A DNA stretch of 64,000 nt from Candidatus Borrarchaeum weybense (GCA_019057385.1 JAHQJS010000006.1:372001-436000); one strand, 5' to 3'; positions 7,764 through 17,399 are shown, numbered from the stretch's first letter. Translations and numbers: made by a program. The notes: generated from the letters alone by a model not told the origin.

Positions 7764-9392
7764 ATGTCGAAAACTTTTGCGCGTGATGCAACTGGACTTG
7801 TTCGAGAGATTGGTTGGTTTACAGCTATGACAACTGTTATGTGCTACGTTATCGGCGGTGGTATCAATTTACACTCAGTTAGAGATTTCCCGGGTGCTGG
7901 ATGGGGGGCTAATATTCCACTAGGCTTTGCAATCGGGGCTATCCCAGCGGTTTGTACTGCATGGGCATTTGCACTTATGGCGACTTCTATGCCACGTTCT
8001 GGCGGTCCTTACGTGTGGGTATCCAGAGTTCTGGGTCCATACGCAGGTTTCCTCGCCTCATGGGCGTGGTGGTTTGGTACAGCTACAGCTTACGGCTCAT
8101 TAGCGGTTTGGGACGTCTGGTTCTGGGGATTATGTCTACAGTTAGCAGGCGCATCCACAAACAGTAGTGCTACCTATGATGCAGGAACCGTTTTGGCTAA
8201 TAATCCTGTCGCATGGATTGTTGTAGGTCTTGTTATATTAATCATATTCTGGGCTCTGGCGATATTAGGTGTTGACATTTACGGTAAAGTGCTAAACGCC
8301 ATGTTCATCGTCGCTGTCATTGGAAGCTTCATCACAATGGGTGTATATGCGGCTGCAGCAGCCGGAGGCGGAGAAGCCGCAATGGCAACGGCTTGGAACG
8401 CCAGCCCGTTCGGAAATCCCACAACTCAGTTCTACTATGCTAGCTATGACCAGGTAATGGCCGCCGGAGCACCAGGATGGACCGCTCCATTCTCATGGTC
8501 AGCGACGCTTACATTCATGGCGGTCGGTGCAATATGGGCTTATATCGGTTATACTGCAACCGCCTTCATTGGTGGTGAAGTAAAGACACCAAAGAGGAAC
8601 ATGCTCATTGGTCTAGGCTTAGGTACAGTCCTTATCGCAGTATATTATGTCACAATTTCACAACTAATGTACGGATCAGTCGGAAACTTCGTGAAAGCCT
8701 ACGCGTACTGTGATGCCAATAGCATCGTAATAAACGGGAATTCTCCTAGCGTAAAGGCATTGTTACCAACATTTGCGGCGATTTTAGTGCATGGAAATCC
8801 TGCCGTAGCTGTGTACATAGCAATTACAGGCGCTATTTGGCTGGCCAACGATATTCCGCCATTTTTGATCACAAGCAGCAGAACGCTGTTTGCTTGGGCG
8901 TTTGACAGAGCGTTTCCGCTAAGATTTGCGGAGGTAAGCGATCGTTGGCACAGTCCGGTCTGGGCTGTTAATTTAACGGCCTTCTTAGGTATCCTAGGAG
9001 TCTTCCAAACGACGGGTGAAGACATGGGTGTTACACCTATTCTAGGAACTTGGTTTGCCGTGGTAGCAACGCAGACATTCATGGACGTCGTCATGATGTG
9101 GACTGGATGTCTAACAGCCATGATGTTACCGTACCTGCGAAAAGATCTATTCGAGAAGGGTGCAGCGTTCAAAATTGGACCATTACCGCTTTTAGCGGCC
9201 TTAGGGTTCATCGGATTTATCGCTAATACATACGTCCTCGTAGTAAGTGCAGGCGCTCTAATACCCGGTGGTGTGCCCGTGCTCATGGTGTGGTTCACGC
9301 TCTCGATCCTAGTATGGCTCTATATGCAAACTAAAAACAGAGAGATGGGTATCGATGTCGATACAATATACGCAGAGATCCCGCCTGAATAG
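7764..9392 (+). CDS. APC-family amino acid permease
   Basis: 542 residues, about 12-14 hydrophobic segments. The N-terminal REIGWFTAMTTVMCYVIGGG and the SMPRSGGPYVWVSRVLGP motif are the hallmarks of the amino acid-polyamine-organocation superfamily (the GGP/YVWVSR signature follows TM2). The loops around residues 120-145 and 195-230 are longer than in typical 450-residue members. ATG 7764 is preferred over the in-frame TTG at 7752 because of the GGGG ribosome site. Substrate cannot be read from sequence. It stands alone with a T-rich terminator after it. Confidence 0.88.
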   Translation: MSKTFARDATGLVREIGWFTAMTTVMCYVIGGGINLHSVRDFPGAGWGANIPLGFAIGAIPAVCTAWAFALMATSMPRSGGPYVWVSRVLGPYAGFLASWAWWFGTATAYGSLAVWDVWFWGLCLQLAGASTNSSATYDAGTVLANNPVAWIVVGLVILIIFWALAILGVDIYGKVLNAMFIVAVIGSFITMGVYAAAAAGGGEAAMATAWNASPFGNPTTQFYYASYDQVMAAGAPGWTAPFSWSATLTFMAVGAIWAYIGYTATAFIGGEVKTPKRNMLIGLGLGTVLIAVYYVTISQLMYGSVGNFVKAYAYCDANSIVINGNSPSVKALLPTFAAILVHGNPAVAVYIAITGAIWLANDIPPFLITSSRTLFAWAFDRAFPLRFAEVSDRWHSPVWAVNLTAFLGILGVFQTTGEDMGVTPILGTWFAVVATQTFMDVVMMWTGCLTAMMLPYLRKDLFEKGAAFKIGPLPLLAALGFIGFIANTYVLVVSAGALIPGGVPVLMVWFTLSILVWLYMQTKNREMGIDVDTIYAEIPPE

Positions 9393-9413
9393 CGATAGCA
9401 CCAGCCTAGCTTA

Positions 9414-9437
9414 ATCTCTCTTTTTCTCTTTTTTTAT
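9414..9437 (+). terminator. T-rich terminator after the permease gene
   Basis: TCTCTTTTTCTCTTTTTTT runs begin 20 bases after the permease stop, the usual archaeal intrinsic termination signal of oligo-T stretches without a needed hairpin. Confidence 0.5.
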
Positions 9438-9618
9438 TCTTACGCAGCTAAAACGAATCTATAATACTCTGTTTTTTGCCCATTAAACTCAACTTTCCTT
9501 ATCGAAAAACATTTTAAAAAAACTGTATTATTAGAGGATGAATTCGTAAAAGGTGCAACAAGTACTCAAGATAACTGACACAATGAACATAAGAATTGAC
9601 CTATATGGAGGTAGTAAC

Positions 9619-10581
9619 ATGACTAGAACCAGAGTTTTCTTTACTACAGATGTACATGGATCAGAGCAATGTTGGCGCAAATTTCTCAATGTCACAACAT
9701 TTTATAAAGAGATTGACGTAGCTCTACTTGGTGGGGATACTACGGGTAAGGTTATTGTCCCGATTGTTGAACAAAACGATGGATCATGGAAGGCATCGTT
9801 TAATAAGGATTATCACGTAAAAACCGAAGAGGAACTTCAAGAAGTAGAGAGAATCATACGCTACTGTGGCTCATATCCCTTTCGAACCACACCTGGAGGT
9901 GTGGAAGAACTTGAAAATGATAAAAAGGCCTTAGATAAGTTATTTGATGAGGTAATCGTTTCGGAAATAGAACGTTGGATGGGTCTAGTTGAGGACAAGG
10001 TTCCAGAACATGTAAAAGTTATTGTGAACCCAGGTAACGATGATAGTTTTTTAATTGATGATGTCATCCGAAAGGCTGAAAGGGTCATTTATCCTTTAGA
10101 CGATGTGGTTTATCTCGATGATACTGAAAATCATCCAATGATAAGTTTAGAGTGGGTGAATCCAACACCTTGGAACTCTCCTAGAGAATGTTCCGAAAAA
10201 GAATTACGGAAAAAAATCGATAAATTATTTGACATGGTCGAACCAAGTGATTATAGAAAATTAATTTGTAATTTTCACACTCCGCCATATGGTACCCGTC
10301 TCGATGAAGCCCCAAAACTGACCAAAGATCTAAAGACAATTCAAGTTGCGGGTCACCAACTTACCCAACCGGTAGGTAGCAAAGCTGTACGCGAGGCAAT
10401 TCTTGAAAATGAACCTTTACTTGGCATTCATGGCCATATCCACGAATCTGCAGGAGCTGTAACGCTTGGCAAAACACAACTTGTAAATCCAGGTTCTGAA
10501 TATGGTGAAGGTATCTTAAGGGGATACATCATCGATTTAACAGAAGATGGCATTGAGAAGTTCTGGGGAACAAGAGGCTAA
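9619..10581 (+). CDS. Metallophosphoesterase (calcineurin-like)
   Basis: About 320 residues. The five metal-binding motifs of the family are visible in order: TTDVHGS (D-x-H), GGDTTG (GD), NPGNDD (GN-D), FHTPPYG (H), and GHIHES (GH-H). ATG 9619 is chosen because GGAGGT at 9607-9612 is correctly spaced; an in-frame GTG at 9553 would precede it. The active site needs two metals, Mn or Fe. The fold covers nucleases, nucleotidases and protein phosphatases, and the substrate is not evident. A single gene. Confidence 0.85.
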   Translation: MTRTRVFFTTDVHGSEQCWRKFLNVTTFYKEIDVALLGGDTTGKVIVPIVEQNDGSWKASFNKDYHVKTEEELQEVERIIRYCGSYPFRTTPGGVEELENDKKALDKLFDEVIVSEIERWMGLVEDKVPEHVKVIVNPGNDDSFLIDDVIRKAERVIYPLDDVVYLDDTENHPMISLEWVNPTPWNSPRECSEKELRKKIDKLFDMVEPSDYRKLICNFHTPPYGTRLDEAPKLTKDLKTIQVAGHQLTQPVGSKAVREAILENEPLLGIHGHIHESAGAVTLGKTQLVNPGSEYGEGILRGYIIDLTEDGIEKFWGTRG

Positions 10582-10894
10582 ACAACTTCAAAGAGTAGAG
10601 GAATTTCATGCAAAGTTAGTTATACACTCTATTCATCAAAGACCTTGAAATGCTATTGATTGTCAATGACACAGCTAGAATCAAATACTGAAGCAGCTAT
10701 TTTCGAGAAGCCAAGCTATTCCTCTTTCTACTTAAAAATATTTTAGGGCTGGTCTTTCTATTAATGGGAATTGATAATAATTATAAAGTGTGGATCATAT
10801 ACATAATTTCACATCTCGGATCGTAAGGTTAGTTGTTCAACAAAGATGATAATAGAAAACATTGGATGCCAAAGGTAGCTTGTGAGGATTTAAT
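10582..10894. other. Intergenic region without recognisable feature
   Basis: About 310 AT-rich bases between two same-strand genes. Only a ribosome site (GTGAGGA, about 10879-10885) before the TTG start of the next gene stands out. I see no RNA gene, repeat or convincing reading frame. Confidence 0.4.
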
Positions 10895-11596
10895 TTGAGT
10901 AAAAAGACCTATGAAAAAGATAAAATCATTTCAGCCAAAAGTTTAGGAGGGGTAGCTGCTGTTTTACTTGTAGTAGGCGTGTTTATAATTCTTGCTTATC
11001 CCTATATCGGAATTTCTATGATTTTTATAGGTATTGGATCGCTTATCTATACAATGAGGACTCAAAGAGGTACAATTGAAACTCTCGCCGAAGAGGATTT
11101 CGTCGATTATTTGAGAACAAGAGTTAAGAAAAATAAAGGCATCGCAATCTGGTATGACATACAGGAAGACGTGTCTCTCTATAAAGCTAAGGCTAGATAT
11201 CTTCTTACAGGTAATACTGGGAAGGCTGATGGTGTATTCCTTGCGCGTATAGCTGCTGTAATGACACCACAGTGGGACGTAGTTACTATGATCTTCGATT
11301 TCAAAGACTGGGTGACAAAGTCAAATATAGTTGATGTTATCAAATCTGCAGAAAGATACGTGCTGGAGAAAAAATTAAAATTTATATTTATTATTGTAAA
11401 TGGTCGCGGATTTGAGCGTCCAGCAAAGGACGTCACTTTGGATGTTAAAACACGGGAAATCGGGCTAGTACTTACCGATCCAACGCGCAAAATCGTAGTG
11501 CGGGCAGATACATGGTTAAGCAAACAAATCCTCAAAATGATAAAACTCAAGGATTTCAAGACGCTGACGACGAAAAGAGAGATGGAGTTTGATTAA
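10895..11596 (+). CDS. Membrane-anchored protein of unknown function
   Basis: 233 residues, TTG start after a GAGG site. Two adjacent hydrophobic helices (about residues 17-35 and 38-52) anchor the N-terminus; the remaining 180 residues are soluble and cytoplasmic. In the soluble part GKADGVFLARI ... MIFDFKDW resembles the spacing of a D...DxK nuclease core, and the fold may be restriction-endonuclease-like, but this is a weak suggestion. No partner genes help. Confidence 0.6.
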   Translation: MSKKTYEKDKIISAKSLGGVAAVLLVVGVFIILAYPYIGISMIFIGIGSLIYTMRTQRGTIETLAEEDFVDYLRTRVKKNKGIAIWYDIQEDVSLYKAKARYLLTGNTGKADGVFLARIAAVMTPQWDVVTMIFDFKDWVTKSNIVDVIKSAERYVLEKKLKFIFIIVNGRGFERPAKDVTLDVKTREIGLVLTDPTRKIVVRADTWLSKQILKMIKLKDFKTLTTKREMEFD

Positions 11597-11634
11597 CCGA
11601 TTGGTTGGCTTATTAAATAAGCCAGAATAATTTT

Positions 11635-12780
11635 TTAGTGGCCCTCAAAGATTTCTGGTGTTTCCACGTCAAGGTTCCACCAAGGTTTACTCCACTTTTT
11701 GTCAGATTTAGGAAGCTGTTCTAAAAGATCTTCAATTTTGGTCGTAATGTCGGATATTTGACTGGGTGATGCTCCAGTTGATTCAAGAAAATCTTTATTA
11801 TGTAAGATATTCGCAAGGTTTAAGCGAACAGTTTTAAGGATTTTTTTATCCGAGAGGATTTTCTTCAACTTTTCTACATCAATTGCTTCTGGTCCTTCAT
11901 CAAGAGGATGATCAAGGAAGGCTGCACTCACATCTTTTATATCTTTCTTTTCCATCCCTATGACAATCTTATCTTTATTATAGTGATCGTAGTGAAGTTG
12001 CCTATATAAGACTCCTGCTGCTTCTAGCTCAGGAATGACATCTTTGCCCATATCCAATATAAATTGGCATTTCGTAGCGATCATTTTTTCTAGACCGATA
12101 GTATATAACAGTTTTTTCGGGTCTTCTTTGAGTTCATCCTCGACATTAACCGTGTGCCTCATGTCAATTTCATTCGTCAGGATGTCCATAACTTCCACTG
12201 TCGGATGGTCGTTTTCATTACCTAGTGATTTGATCGAACGTACGCGATGCCGGCGGCCGCGCCTCTGCATGGTAAAGATTTTGTCACTCGTACTTATAAA
12301 GTGCAGAAACATGGTCCCATAAAGATCGCCAAGCGCAAGAAGGAGCTTTCTTACCTCGCCTCCCTGTTTTCTGGGTACGACAATATCAATGTCGTGCAGA
12401 ACTCTTTCAAATACACCGCCAGCATTACAACTTGGGCAATGGAGTTTAAATGCACCGCCGCCGAAAATAAGGATCTTCACGGGTTTTTTTGATATTCTTT
12501 TCTCTATTATGTCAGGAAACTCTTCATGAAGTATATGGGCTTTTTCTGCCGCCTTTAGCATAACCAATGCGCCTTTTATCGGAAGATAATCTAAATCAAC
12601 GTAAGAGGGAATACCTAACTCATCCCTTAGAACAGGAAATTCTTCTGGCGTCACCTTTGAAGTCAGAGGTAACTCAACTTCTACTCGATAAATGCCACCT
12701 GGTTCCTCATAGAGTACGATTTTTTCATTAGTAGGCATTTCTATCCACCTAATAGCAGTCTCTTCAATGAAATTTGACAT
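11635..12780 (-). CDS. Putative nucleotidyltransferase-fold protein
   Basis: 381 residues. The central segment VKILIFGGGAFKLHC ... DIDIVVPRKQGGEV (about residues 98-150) looks like the nucleotidyltransferase core: GGGA/GS near a strand, then D-x-D on the next. HCPSCNAGG inserts a cysteine pair between them. The C-terminal 100 residues are helical. No homologue is recognised with certainty, so substrate and reaction are open. It converges on the membrane protein gene, 38 bases apart. Confidence 0.55.
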   Translation of the reverse strand: MSNFIEETAIRWIEMPTNEKIVLYEEPGGIYRVEVELPLTSKVTPEEFPVLRDELGIPSYVDLDYLPIKGALVMLKAAEKAHILHEEFPDIIEKRISKKPVKILIFGGGAFKLHCPSCNAGGVFERVLHDIDIVVPRKQGGEVRKLLLALGDLYGTMFLHFISTSDKIFTMQRRGRRHRVRSIKSLGNENDHPTVEVMDILTNEIDMRHTVNVEDELKEDPKKLLYTIGLEKMIATKCQFILDMGKDVIPELEAAGVLYRQLHYDHYNKDKIVIGMEKKDIKDVSAAFLDHPLDEGPEAIDVEKLKKILSDKKILKTVRLNLANILHNKDFLESTGASPSQISDITTKIEDLLEQLPKSDKKWSKPWWNLDVETPEIFEGH

Positions 12781-12924
12781 TGATGCGTTCAGGATGAGAA
12801 TGTAAACGTTTCTAATGTATTATAAAACCATTAAGTAGAACCCGATTATTATTAAATTTTCAGATATTAAAGTGTGCTTATAGTAATAACGTGTTTACTA
12901 GAACCTCACGGAATATCAACAGCG

Positions 12925-13134
12925 TTACCGCGTGAGAAACACAAACACAACTACGACTATTAATGCACCAATAATTGCGAGCAGTTGATACTGCTGACGC
13001 CTTTTAAACTTGTTATAGTCTATTTCACACTCTGGTGAGCAATATTCTCGCCCAAACGGGACAGAAACACCACAGTTTTTACAATGTGTATGTTTTAAGA
13101 GCCCTTCTGGTTTTTTAATACGTTTTGTACTCAT
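12925..13134 (-). CDS. Small zinc-ribbon membrane protein (DUF2116-like)
   Basis: 69 residues. HCKNCGVSVPFGREYCSPECE (abbreviated: CxxC...CxxxC) is the zinc knuckle of the archaeal DUF2116 family, followed by a basic FKRRQQ stretch and one hydrophobic helix LLAIIGALIVVVVFVFL at the C-terminus. The zinc part would face the cytoplasm. Function unknown; the family is widespread in archaea and often found near informational genes. Confidence 0.75.
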   Translation of the reverse strand: MSTKRIKKPEGLLKHTHCKNCGVSVPFGREYCSPECEIDYNKFKRRQQYQLLAIIGALIVVVVFVFLTR

Positions 13135-13264
13135 CGTTCATCGGTCCTTCCAATTTTTCGCTCATCCACATGTATCACACGTTCTATATAAATTGTAAGT
13201 GATGAAGTCTGAACTTATTTATAATTATTAAAATGAGTATAATGACATTTTTCGTTATCGAAAC

Positions 13265-13717
13265 TTAGTAGGTTATTTTCAATTTGATATCAAATAGGTT
13301 TTCGTTATACCACTGAAAAGCCTTCATGTTCATTTTCTCCTGCTCTCGGTTGAGAGATTGAATTATTATCCACACATTTTGATGTAACTTCATGTATTCA
13401 AGATCCCATGGTGATGGATTCGGTTGTGCAGGATGTGAATGAAAGATTCCTAAGAATTCAAGTCCTGACTCTTCGGCGGATATAAGAATGGCATAAAACA
13501 ACTCAGGATCGATGTAAAATCTCACAGTAGGATTTTCAGCACTATTTTCGGTTTCAACAACGTCCCGAATTACCGCTTTGTTATTTTCGATATGTCCAAA
13601 TAAAACTCCGCATCCTTCCAGCGGATAGCTTTTTCTTGCTACTTCTAGCATTTTGCAGTGTAAGCTCTTTGTTAATACGACCTCTTCGAAAAGGGGCACG
13701 AACATCGCCAATATCAT
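13265..13717 (-). CDS. JAMM/Mov34 (MPN+) metalloprotease-like protein
   Basis: 150 residues of the M67 family, which removes ubiquitin-like proteins or processes sulfur carriers. EGCGVLFG supplies the conserved Glu region, and HSHPAQPNPSPWDL the zinc site. The spacing between the second His and Ser is six residues, one fewer than the usual HxHx7SxxD, although His, His, Ser and Asp are all there. ATG 13717 is taken, ATG 13705 is possible. No ubiquitin-like or E1 gene is adjacent. Substrate could be a SAMP-like or MoaD/ThiS-like protein. Confidence 0.82.
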   Translation of the reverse strand: MILAMFVPLFEEVVLTKSLHCKMLEVARKSYPLEGCGVLFGHIENNKAVIRDVVETENSAENPTVRFYIDPELFYAILISAEESGLEFLGIFHSHPAQPNPSPWDLEYMKLHQNVWIIIQSLNREQEKMNMKAFQWYNENLFDIKLKITY

Positions 13718-13835
13718 TCTTAGGTTATTCAGATAGTTCTTTTTGAAATCTCTTAATAAATCTCAACGGATAATAAAAATAACATTTAGGAATGATGGTG
13801 TAAGTAACCAAACTCAGATTATGTAGCGTCTTAAA

Positions 13836-14042
13836 CTATTCTTGCTGTTTCTCTTTAACCCACTGTTTTAGCGTGATTTCTGCTGAACCACATTTCGGGC
13901 ATGTAGGATGTAATTTGAATAGTCCATCTTCATCTTCAAATTGTTTATACTCCGCCTCTTGAAAGTGGTGGTCGCACTTGGTACAAATGTACTCGTCAGG
14001 TCTATCCATCAACCTCTTCTCCACTAATTTTACTACTAACAA
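13836..14042 (-). CDS. Small zinc-ribbon protein
   Basis: 68 residues with CTKCDHHF at about 20-27 and CPKCGSAEI at about 50-58, one four-cysteine zinc ribbon of the rubredoxin/transcription-factor type. No further domain. It may be an accessory nucleic-acid or protein-binding factor. Position 120 bases upstream of the JAMM gene on the same strand is compatible with joint expression but not proven. Confidence 0.6.
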   Translation of the reverse strand: MLVVKLVEKRLMDRPDEYICTKCDHHFQEAEYKQFEDEDGLFKLHPTCPKCGSAEITLKQWVKEKQQE

Positions 14043-14214
14043 TTTGTGCTTCTTCCATAAAAAGCTTATGGCATAAAAGCGATGGTTTTTTAAAAACTGA
14101 CTGTAATGGTTTGATCGATAGTTGTTTCAAATTTTCAACCTATAACATTTTTATTGATTATAAGTGAAAGTTGTTGAGTGGTGGACGTAGTTGTATACAT
14201 TATGGCAAAACAAG

Positions 14215-14655
14215 ATGAATAGGACCATGATACTCGGTCTAATTGTTGCTGGCATTTGCATTGGGGTAACTTTCTGGATCTGGGGTGATCCAGGAAGATT
14301 TAGGTTAATTTCTGACATCAGAACTGAACCGCTTAGTATAGGTGAGGATTTCACTTACAGAATATCGCTGATAACCTTTGTACGCGTGCTTTTGCTCATT
14401 TTCTTCTATGTTGGTTTCGTCCTAGCTTTGGCAACATATCGTGAAGGGGCTGGAGATCTTCCAGGATGGTATGAAGTACTCCTCCCAGCTGTGTTTACTG
14501 CTATCATAACATATTTCATCTGGGATTACCCAAGAACAGCACCTGAGGAAATTGTGCAGTGGTTGTATGCTTGGCATCTTTATTATGTCCTGATTGGTAT
14601 TTTCCTGTTTATTCTCTATGTGCATTATTCAACATATGAATATGAAAAAACGTGA
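14215..14655 (+). CDS. Integral membrane protein, four predicted helices
   Basis: About 146 residues. Hydrophobic helices are seen near the start (ILGLIVAGICIGVTFWIWG), then LLLIFFYVGFVLALA, VLLPAVFTAIITYFIW and YYVLIGIFLFILYV. The ATG at 14215 places the first helix directly after MNRTM; an in-frame TTG lies at 14191. Family unknown. It precedes the histone-deacetylase-fold gene by 70 bases, with T-rich runs between. Confidence 0.6.
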   Translation: MNRTMILGLIVAGICIGVTFWIWGDPGRFRLISDIRTEPLSIGEDFTYRISLITFVRVLLLIFFYVGFVLALATYREGAGDLPGWYEVLLPAVFTAIITYFIWDYPRTAPEEIVQWLYAWHLYYVLIGIFLFILYVHYSTYEYEKT

Positions 14656-14723
14656 ATTTCAGGGTGCATACTCTATTTTTCTACTTTTTCGCTGTTTTTT
14701 GTTTTCAGGTCGTGTAGAACTCC

Positions 14724-15797
14724 ATGAATCGGGAATTTGGAATCGTTTACAATTCTAAGTATTCAAATGTTAAAAATCCACCTAATCATCCTCTTCAAGG
14801 AAGTCGTTACTTAAAAAGTATAGAATTTTTTGAAGAGATTGGACTTCTTAGTATGCCAAACATTAAATTGATTGACCCGGAACCTGCAACTACTGATGAA
14901 ATCTTACTCGCGCATACAAAAGATCATTTGGAGTTAGTTAAGAGACTTAGTGAAATTGGAAAGGGCCAATTTGATCACGATACTCCAGCTTATAAAGGAA
15001 TTTACGAAGTTGCACTTTTAACAACTGGAGGGTCGCTTACAGCGATGCGTTCCATATTAAGAGGAGATGTAGAATGTGCAATGAATCTTTCGGGAGGATT
15101 TCATCATGCAAAACCAGATCAAGCGCGAGGATATTGCATATTTAACGACGTCAATATCTTAGGGACGATTTTATTAAATTCTGGGATTCAGCGAGTGTTA
15201 TATGTTGAAATTGATGCCCATTTTGGTGATGGAACATACCATTTTTATAAAGAGAGCCCCAAATTCTTTACACTTTCATTTCACGAAAGCGGCGAATCTT
15301 TATATCCCTATTATGATGATCATCTTTTCGGTGAAGGCGAAGGATATGGTTATCATGTGAACGTTCCACTTCCGATTTGGACTGATGATAATGCGTTTCT
15401 TTATGCATTTCGGTCGATATTCTTACCTGTTGTTTCTTCGTTCAAGCCCGAATTTATTATATTCCAAAGCGGAGTTGATGGACACTGTCGTGATTGGCAG
15501 TCTCACCTTTTGTTGACTAAGAGAGTCTATCAAGAAGTGGCTCGTTTTATAAGAAACGTTATGGATAGTAACAAAACGAAATTGATAGTTCTTGGTGGTG
15601 GAGGTTATGATCCTATGGCTGCAGCTTTGTGTTGGGCATCCATGATAAATGAATTAGCCGATTTGCAGTTAAATCTTACTGGATATGATGATGAATGTGA
15701 AAAGGAGCCTTATGAGAACGTTAATACGATGGAGAAAATAGAACAAATTGTAGATGGACTATCTCCTTTTTTAAGTCCAGAAAAACCCTCTAGATGA
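14724..15797 (+). CDS. Histone deacetylase-superfamily protein (AcuC/HDAC-like)
   Basis: 357 residues. The catalytic His pair is in GGFHHAKPDQARGYCIFND, zinc ligands are in EIDAHFGDG (D-x-H) and QSGVDGH, and the closing glycine loop is LGGGGYDP. All essential residues of the arginase/deacetylase fold are therefore present. HDACs usually have HHGDG; here it is HFGDG. Family members remove acetyl groups from proteins (including acetyl-CoA synthetase), polyamines or histone tails. No acetyl-CoA synthetase is adjacent, so the substrate is open. Confidence 0.9.
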   Translation: MNREFGIVYNSKYSNVKNPPNHPLQGSRYLKSIEFFEEIGLLSMPNIKLIDPEPATTDEILLAHTKDHLELVKRLSEIGKGQFDHDTPAYKGIYEVALLTTGGSLTAMRSILRGDVECAMNLSGGFHHAKPDQARGYCIFNDVNILGTILLNSGIQRVLYVEIDAHFGDGTYHFYKESPKFFTLSFHESGESLYPYYDDHLFGEGEGYGYHVNVPLPIWTDDNAFLYAFRSIFLPVVSSFKPEFIIFQSGVDGHCRDWQSHLLLTKRVYQEVARFIRNVMDSNKTKLIVLGGGGYDPMAAALCWASMINELADLQLNLTGYDDECEKEPYENVNTMEKIEQIVDGLSPFLSPEKPSR

Positions 15798-15915
15798 ACT
15801 CGTAAGTTATTTCTTCCTATCAATTTCCTGATTCTTAAGAAAAAAGGAATAACAAGAAGTAAATATGTATGTTAAAAATGTAGTATTAGTTTAAAGAAAG
15901 AGGCGGTGCGGTTGA

Positions 15916-16011
15916 ATGAAAGAAGAGAGTGCAAATAAATACGAAGAACTTATACAAATGTTAAGAGAGAGTCCTTTAGGATATGCCTGGTCTTTCTTTT
16001 GTTTTATTTGA
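15916..16011 (+). pseudogene. 5' fragment of a small membrane-protein gene split by insertion
   Basis: A GGCGGTG site precedes ATG 15916. The frame reads 31 codons (MKEESANKYEELIQMLRES...) and stops at TGA 16009-16011, four bases before the terminal hairpin of the IscB-bearing element. On the far side of the insertion, at 17962-18093, an open frame encodes a membrane helix and a normal stop but has no start of its own. The simplest reading is one gene cut in two. The match of the halves cannot be tested without an uninterrupted relative. Confidence 0.5.
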
Positions 16012-16014
16012 TAT

Positions 16015-16056
16015 CAGCGAGAAGACCCCTTCCGAGAGGGAAGGGATGAATCGCTG
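16015..16056 (-). repeat. Terminal hairpin (right end) of the IscB element
   Basis: On the minus strand the end reads GCGATTCATCCC, stem TTCC-loop-GGAA, then GGGGTCTTCTCGC. The frame ATTCATC...GTCTTCT-GC is shared with 17912-17953 and 20014-20054, while the stem bases differ between copies but keep pairing. Such subterminal palindromes are the recognition sites of HUH transposases of the IS200/IS605 group. Confidence 0.7.
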
Positions 16057-16160
16057 ACCGCGTTTCTTCCTCTTTCTCACACCTCCGATAAGACATCATC
16101 TATAACTAAGTAAGTGAGCGCGTACGGGGAGCGTGGGAACACCATATGTTTGTTAGTTAT

Positions 16161-17384
16161 TTAGTATGGGCAGTTGAACTGCAAGCCGCTGCCATACCTC
16201 ACCAATTTCACGTGTTTGACCTGGGTATTAACGGTAGCGCCGGTTGGGGTTTTCAAGCGCACCCAGCGCCCCCGGTTGAATATCCCCTTGACCTGGCACC
16301 GCTGTCCCTCATAGGAGATCAGGTCATGAGGCTGTAAGGCGTACCGTTGTGTTCGGATGCTGCGTCCATATCCTTTTCTATTCATTTGGATACTTCGATT
16401 GTTGCGCCGGGGTTGCATCACCATAAAGGGTCGACACCTGGTTTGCTGGCGGCCTCCGGCGATGATAAAGGCGTCATTGGGGTGTGATTTGGCTAACCCC
16501 ACCTCAAGCCGTCGTTGCTTGGTGAGGTAGCCGTAAGTGTGGTTACATTCCAACTGGTCAACCAGTTGCCATCGGACCAAATTCATGAAGGCCGCACTTT
16601 TCAGTGATGCCTTCGCCTGCCGGTGGATTTCAGGGTGTCCGAACTCGGTAGCGGTCCGATCGCCTTTGTGTTGATTGCAGCGCTCACAACTCAGGGTGAG
16701 GTTCAAGACCCGATCACTGCCACCCCGTGACCTGGGGATGATATGTTCCACCTGAAGCGGCACTCCAGTCTTGCCGCAATAGACGCACTTTCGTCCCCAT
16801 TTTTCCAAGAGATACTCTCGTATATGATAGCCTTGCAAGGTTCCCTGTTGATATTCGACCCCTGAGATTTCCGGGTTTTGTAGCAACTGGGTATCAAAGG
16901 TAGCCACCTCCAGTTCGGTACGGCTGACGGGTACCAGGGTCTTAATCGTGTCAATCAGGGTGATATGCGCTTGCTTCTTATGGCGGAGAGAGGGAGCTAA
17001 CCAACCCTGCTCCCGTTTCCGGTTGTCAAACCTCGGCGCCCGATATCGGGTATTGCGGCTGCGCCGGTTTCTTCGATAATTTCTCCTCTGCTCCAATTTC
17101 TTAGACATGTCGTTTCGTAAAACCAACTCGCCCGTCAGCAGTTCCTCTTTTTCTGCAACGGCGGAAAACCCCACCTTTGAATAGCCGCTATCCACCCCCA
17201 GCGTCACCTGGGTAGTATAGCCCATTTCTCGGTCTCGCAAGCGAATACTGAACGGCAATCGCGCTACCACTTTCGCCCCACCTTTTTTTACCAGGAGTCT
17301 ACCTCTGGCTGGAGTGGTGGGATCTAAGGGGTTCCCTTGTGCAGATTGAACGTAGACTTTAATCAGCAACGTTAAGGTCTCCAA
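16161..17384 (-). CDS. iscB: IscB RNA-guided nuclease (RuvC-HNH)
   Basis: 407 residues, TTG start. Domains in order: PLMP (PLDPTTPARGRLLVKKG, residues 19-35), RuvC-I with Asp65 in LGVDSGYSKVGF, an arginine-rich bridge helix (residues 94-113, SKKLEQRRNYRRNRRSR), RuvC-II with Glu159 in ELEVATFDTQ, an HNH domain with zinc cysteines 200/203/233/236 and His214 in VEHIIPRSRGG plus Asn228, and RuvC-III with His301 and Asp304 in KSHPNDAFIIAGG. Every catalytic residue is in place, so it should cut DNA under guidance of the omegaRNA encoded just upstream. IscB is the Cas9 ancestor family. GC content and codon use differ sharply from neighbours, indicating recent acquisition. Confidence 0.93.
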   Translation of the reverse strand: METLTLLIKVYVQSAQGNPLDPTTPARGRLLVKKGGAKVVARLPFSIRLRDREMGYTTQVTLGVDSGYSKVGFSAVAEKEELLTGELVLRNDMSKKLEQRRNYRRNRRSRNTRYRAPRFDNRKREQGWLAPSLRHKKQAHITLIDTIKTLVPVSRTELEVATFDTQLLQNPEISGVEYQQGTLQGYHIREYLLEKWGRKCVYCGKTGVPLQVEHIIPRSRGGSDRVLNLTLSCERCNQHKGDRTATEFGHPEIHRQAKASLKSAAFMNLVRWQLVDQLECNHTYGYLTKQRRLEVGLAKSHPNDAFIIAGGRQQTRCRPFMVMQPRRNNRSIQMNRKGYGRSIRTQRYALQPHDLISYEGQRCQVKGIFNRGRWVRLKTPTGATVNTQVKHVKLVRYGSGLQFNCPY

Positions 17385-17399
17385 AACTAACTATCTTTA

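Noticed and set aside
8699..9298. Open frame on the minus strand opposite the permease gene (199 codons)
   Set aside because: It is antisense to a well-supported permease and has Ala/Thr/Pro-rich composition arising from its codon pattern; no ribosome site or motif.
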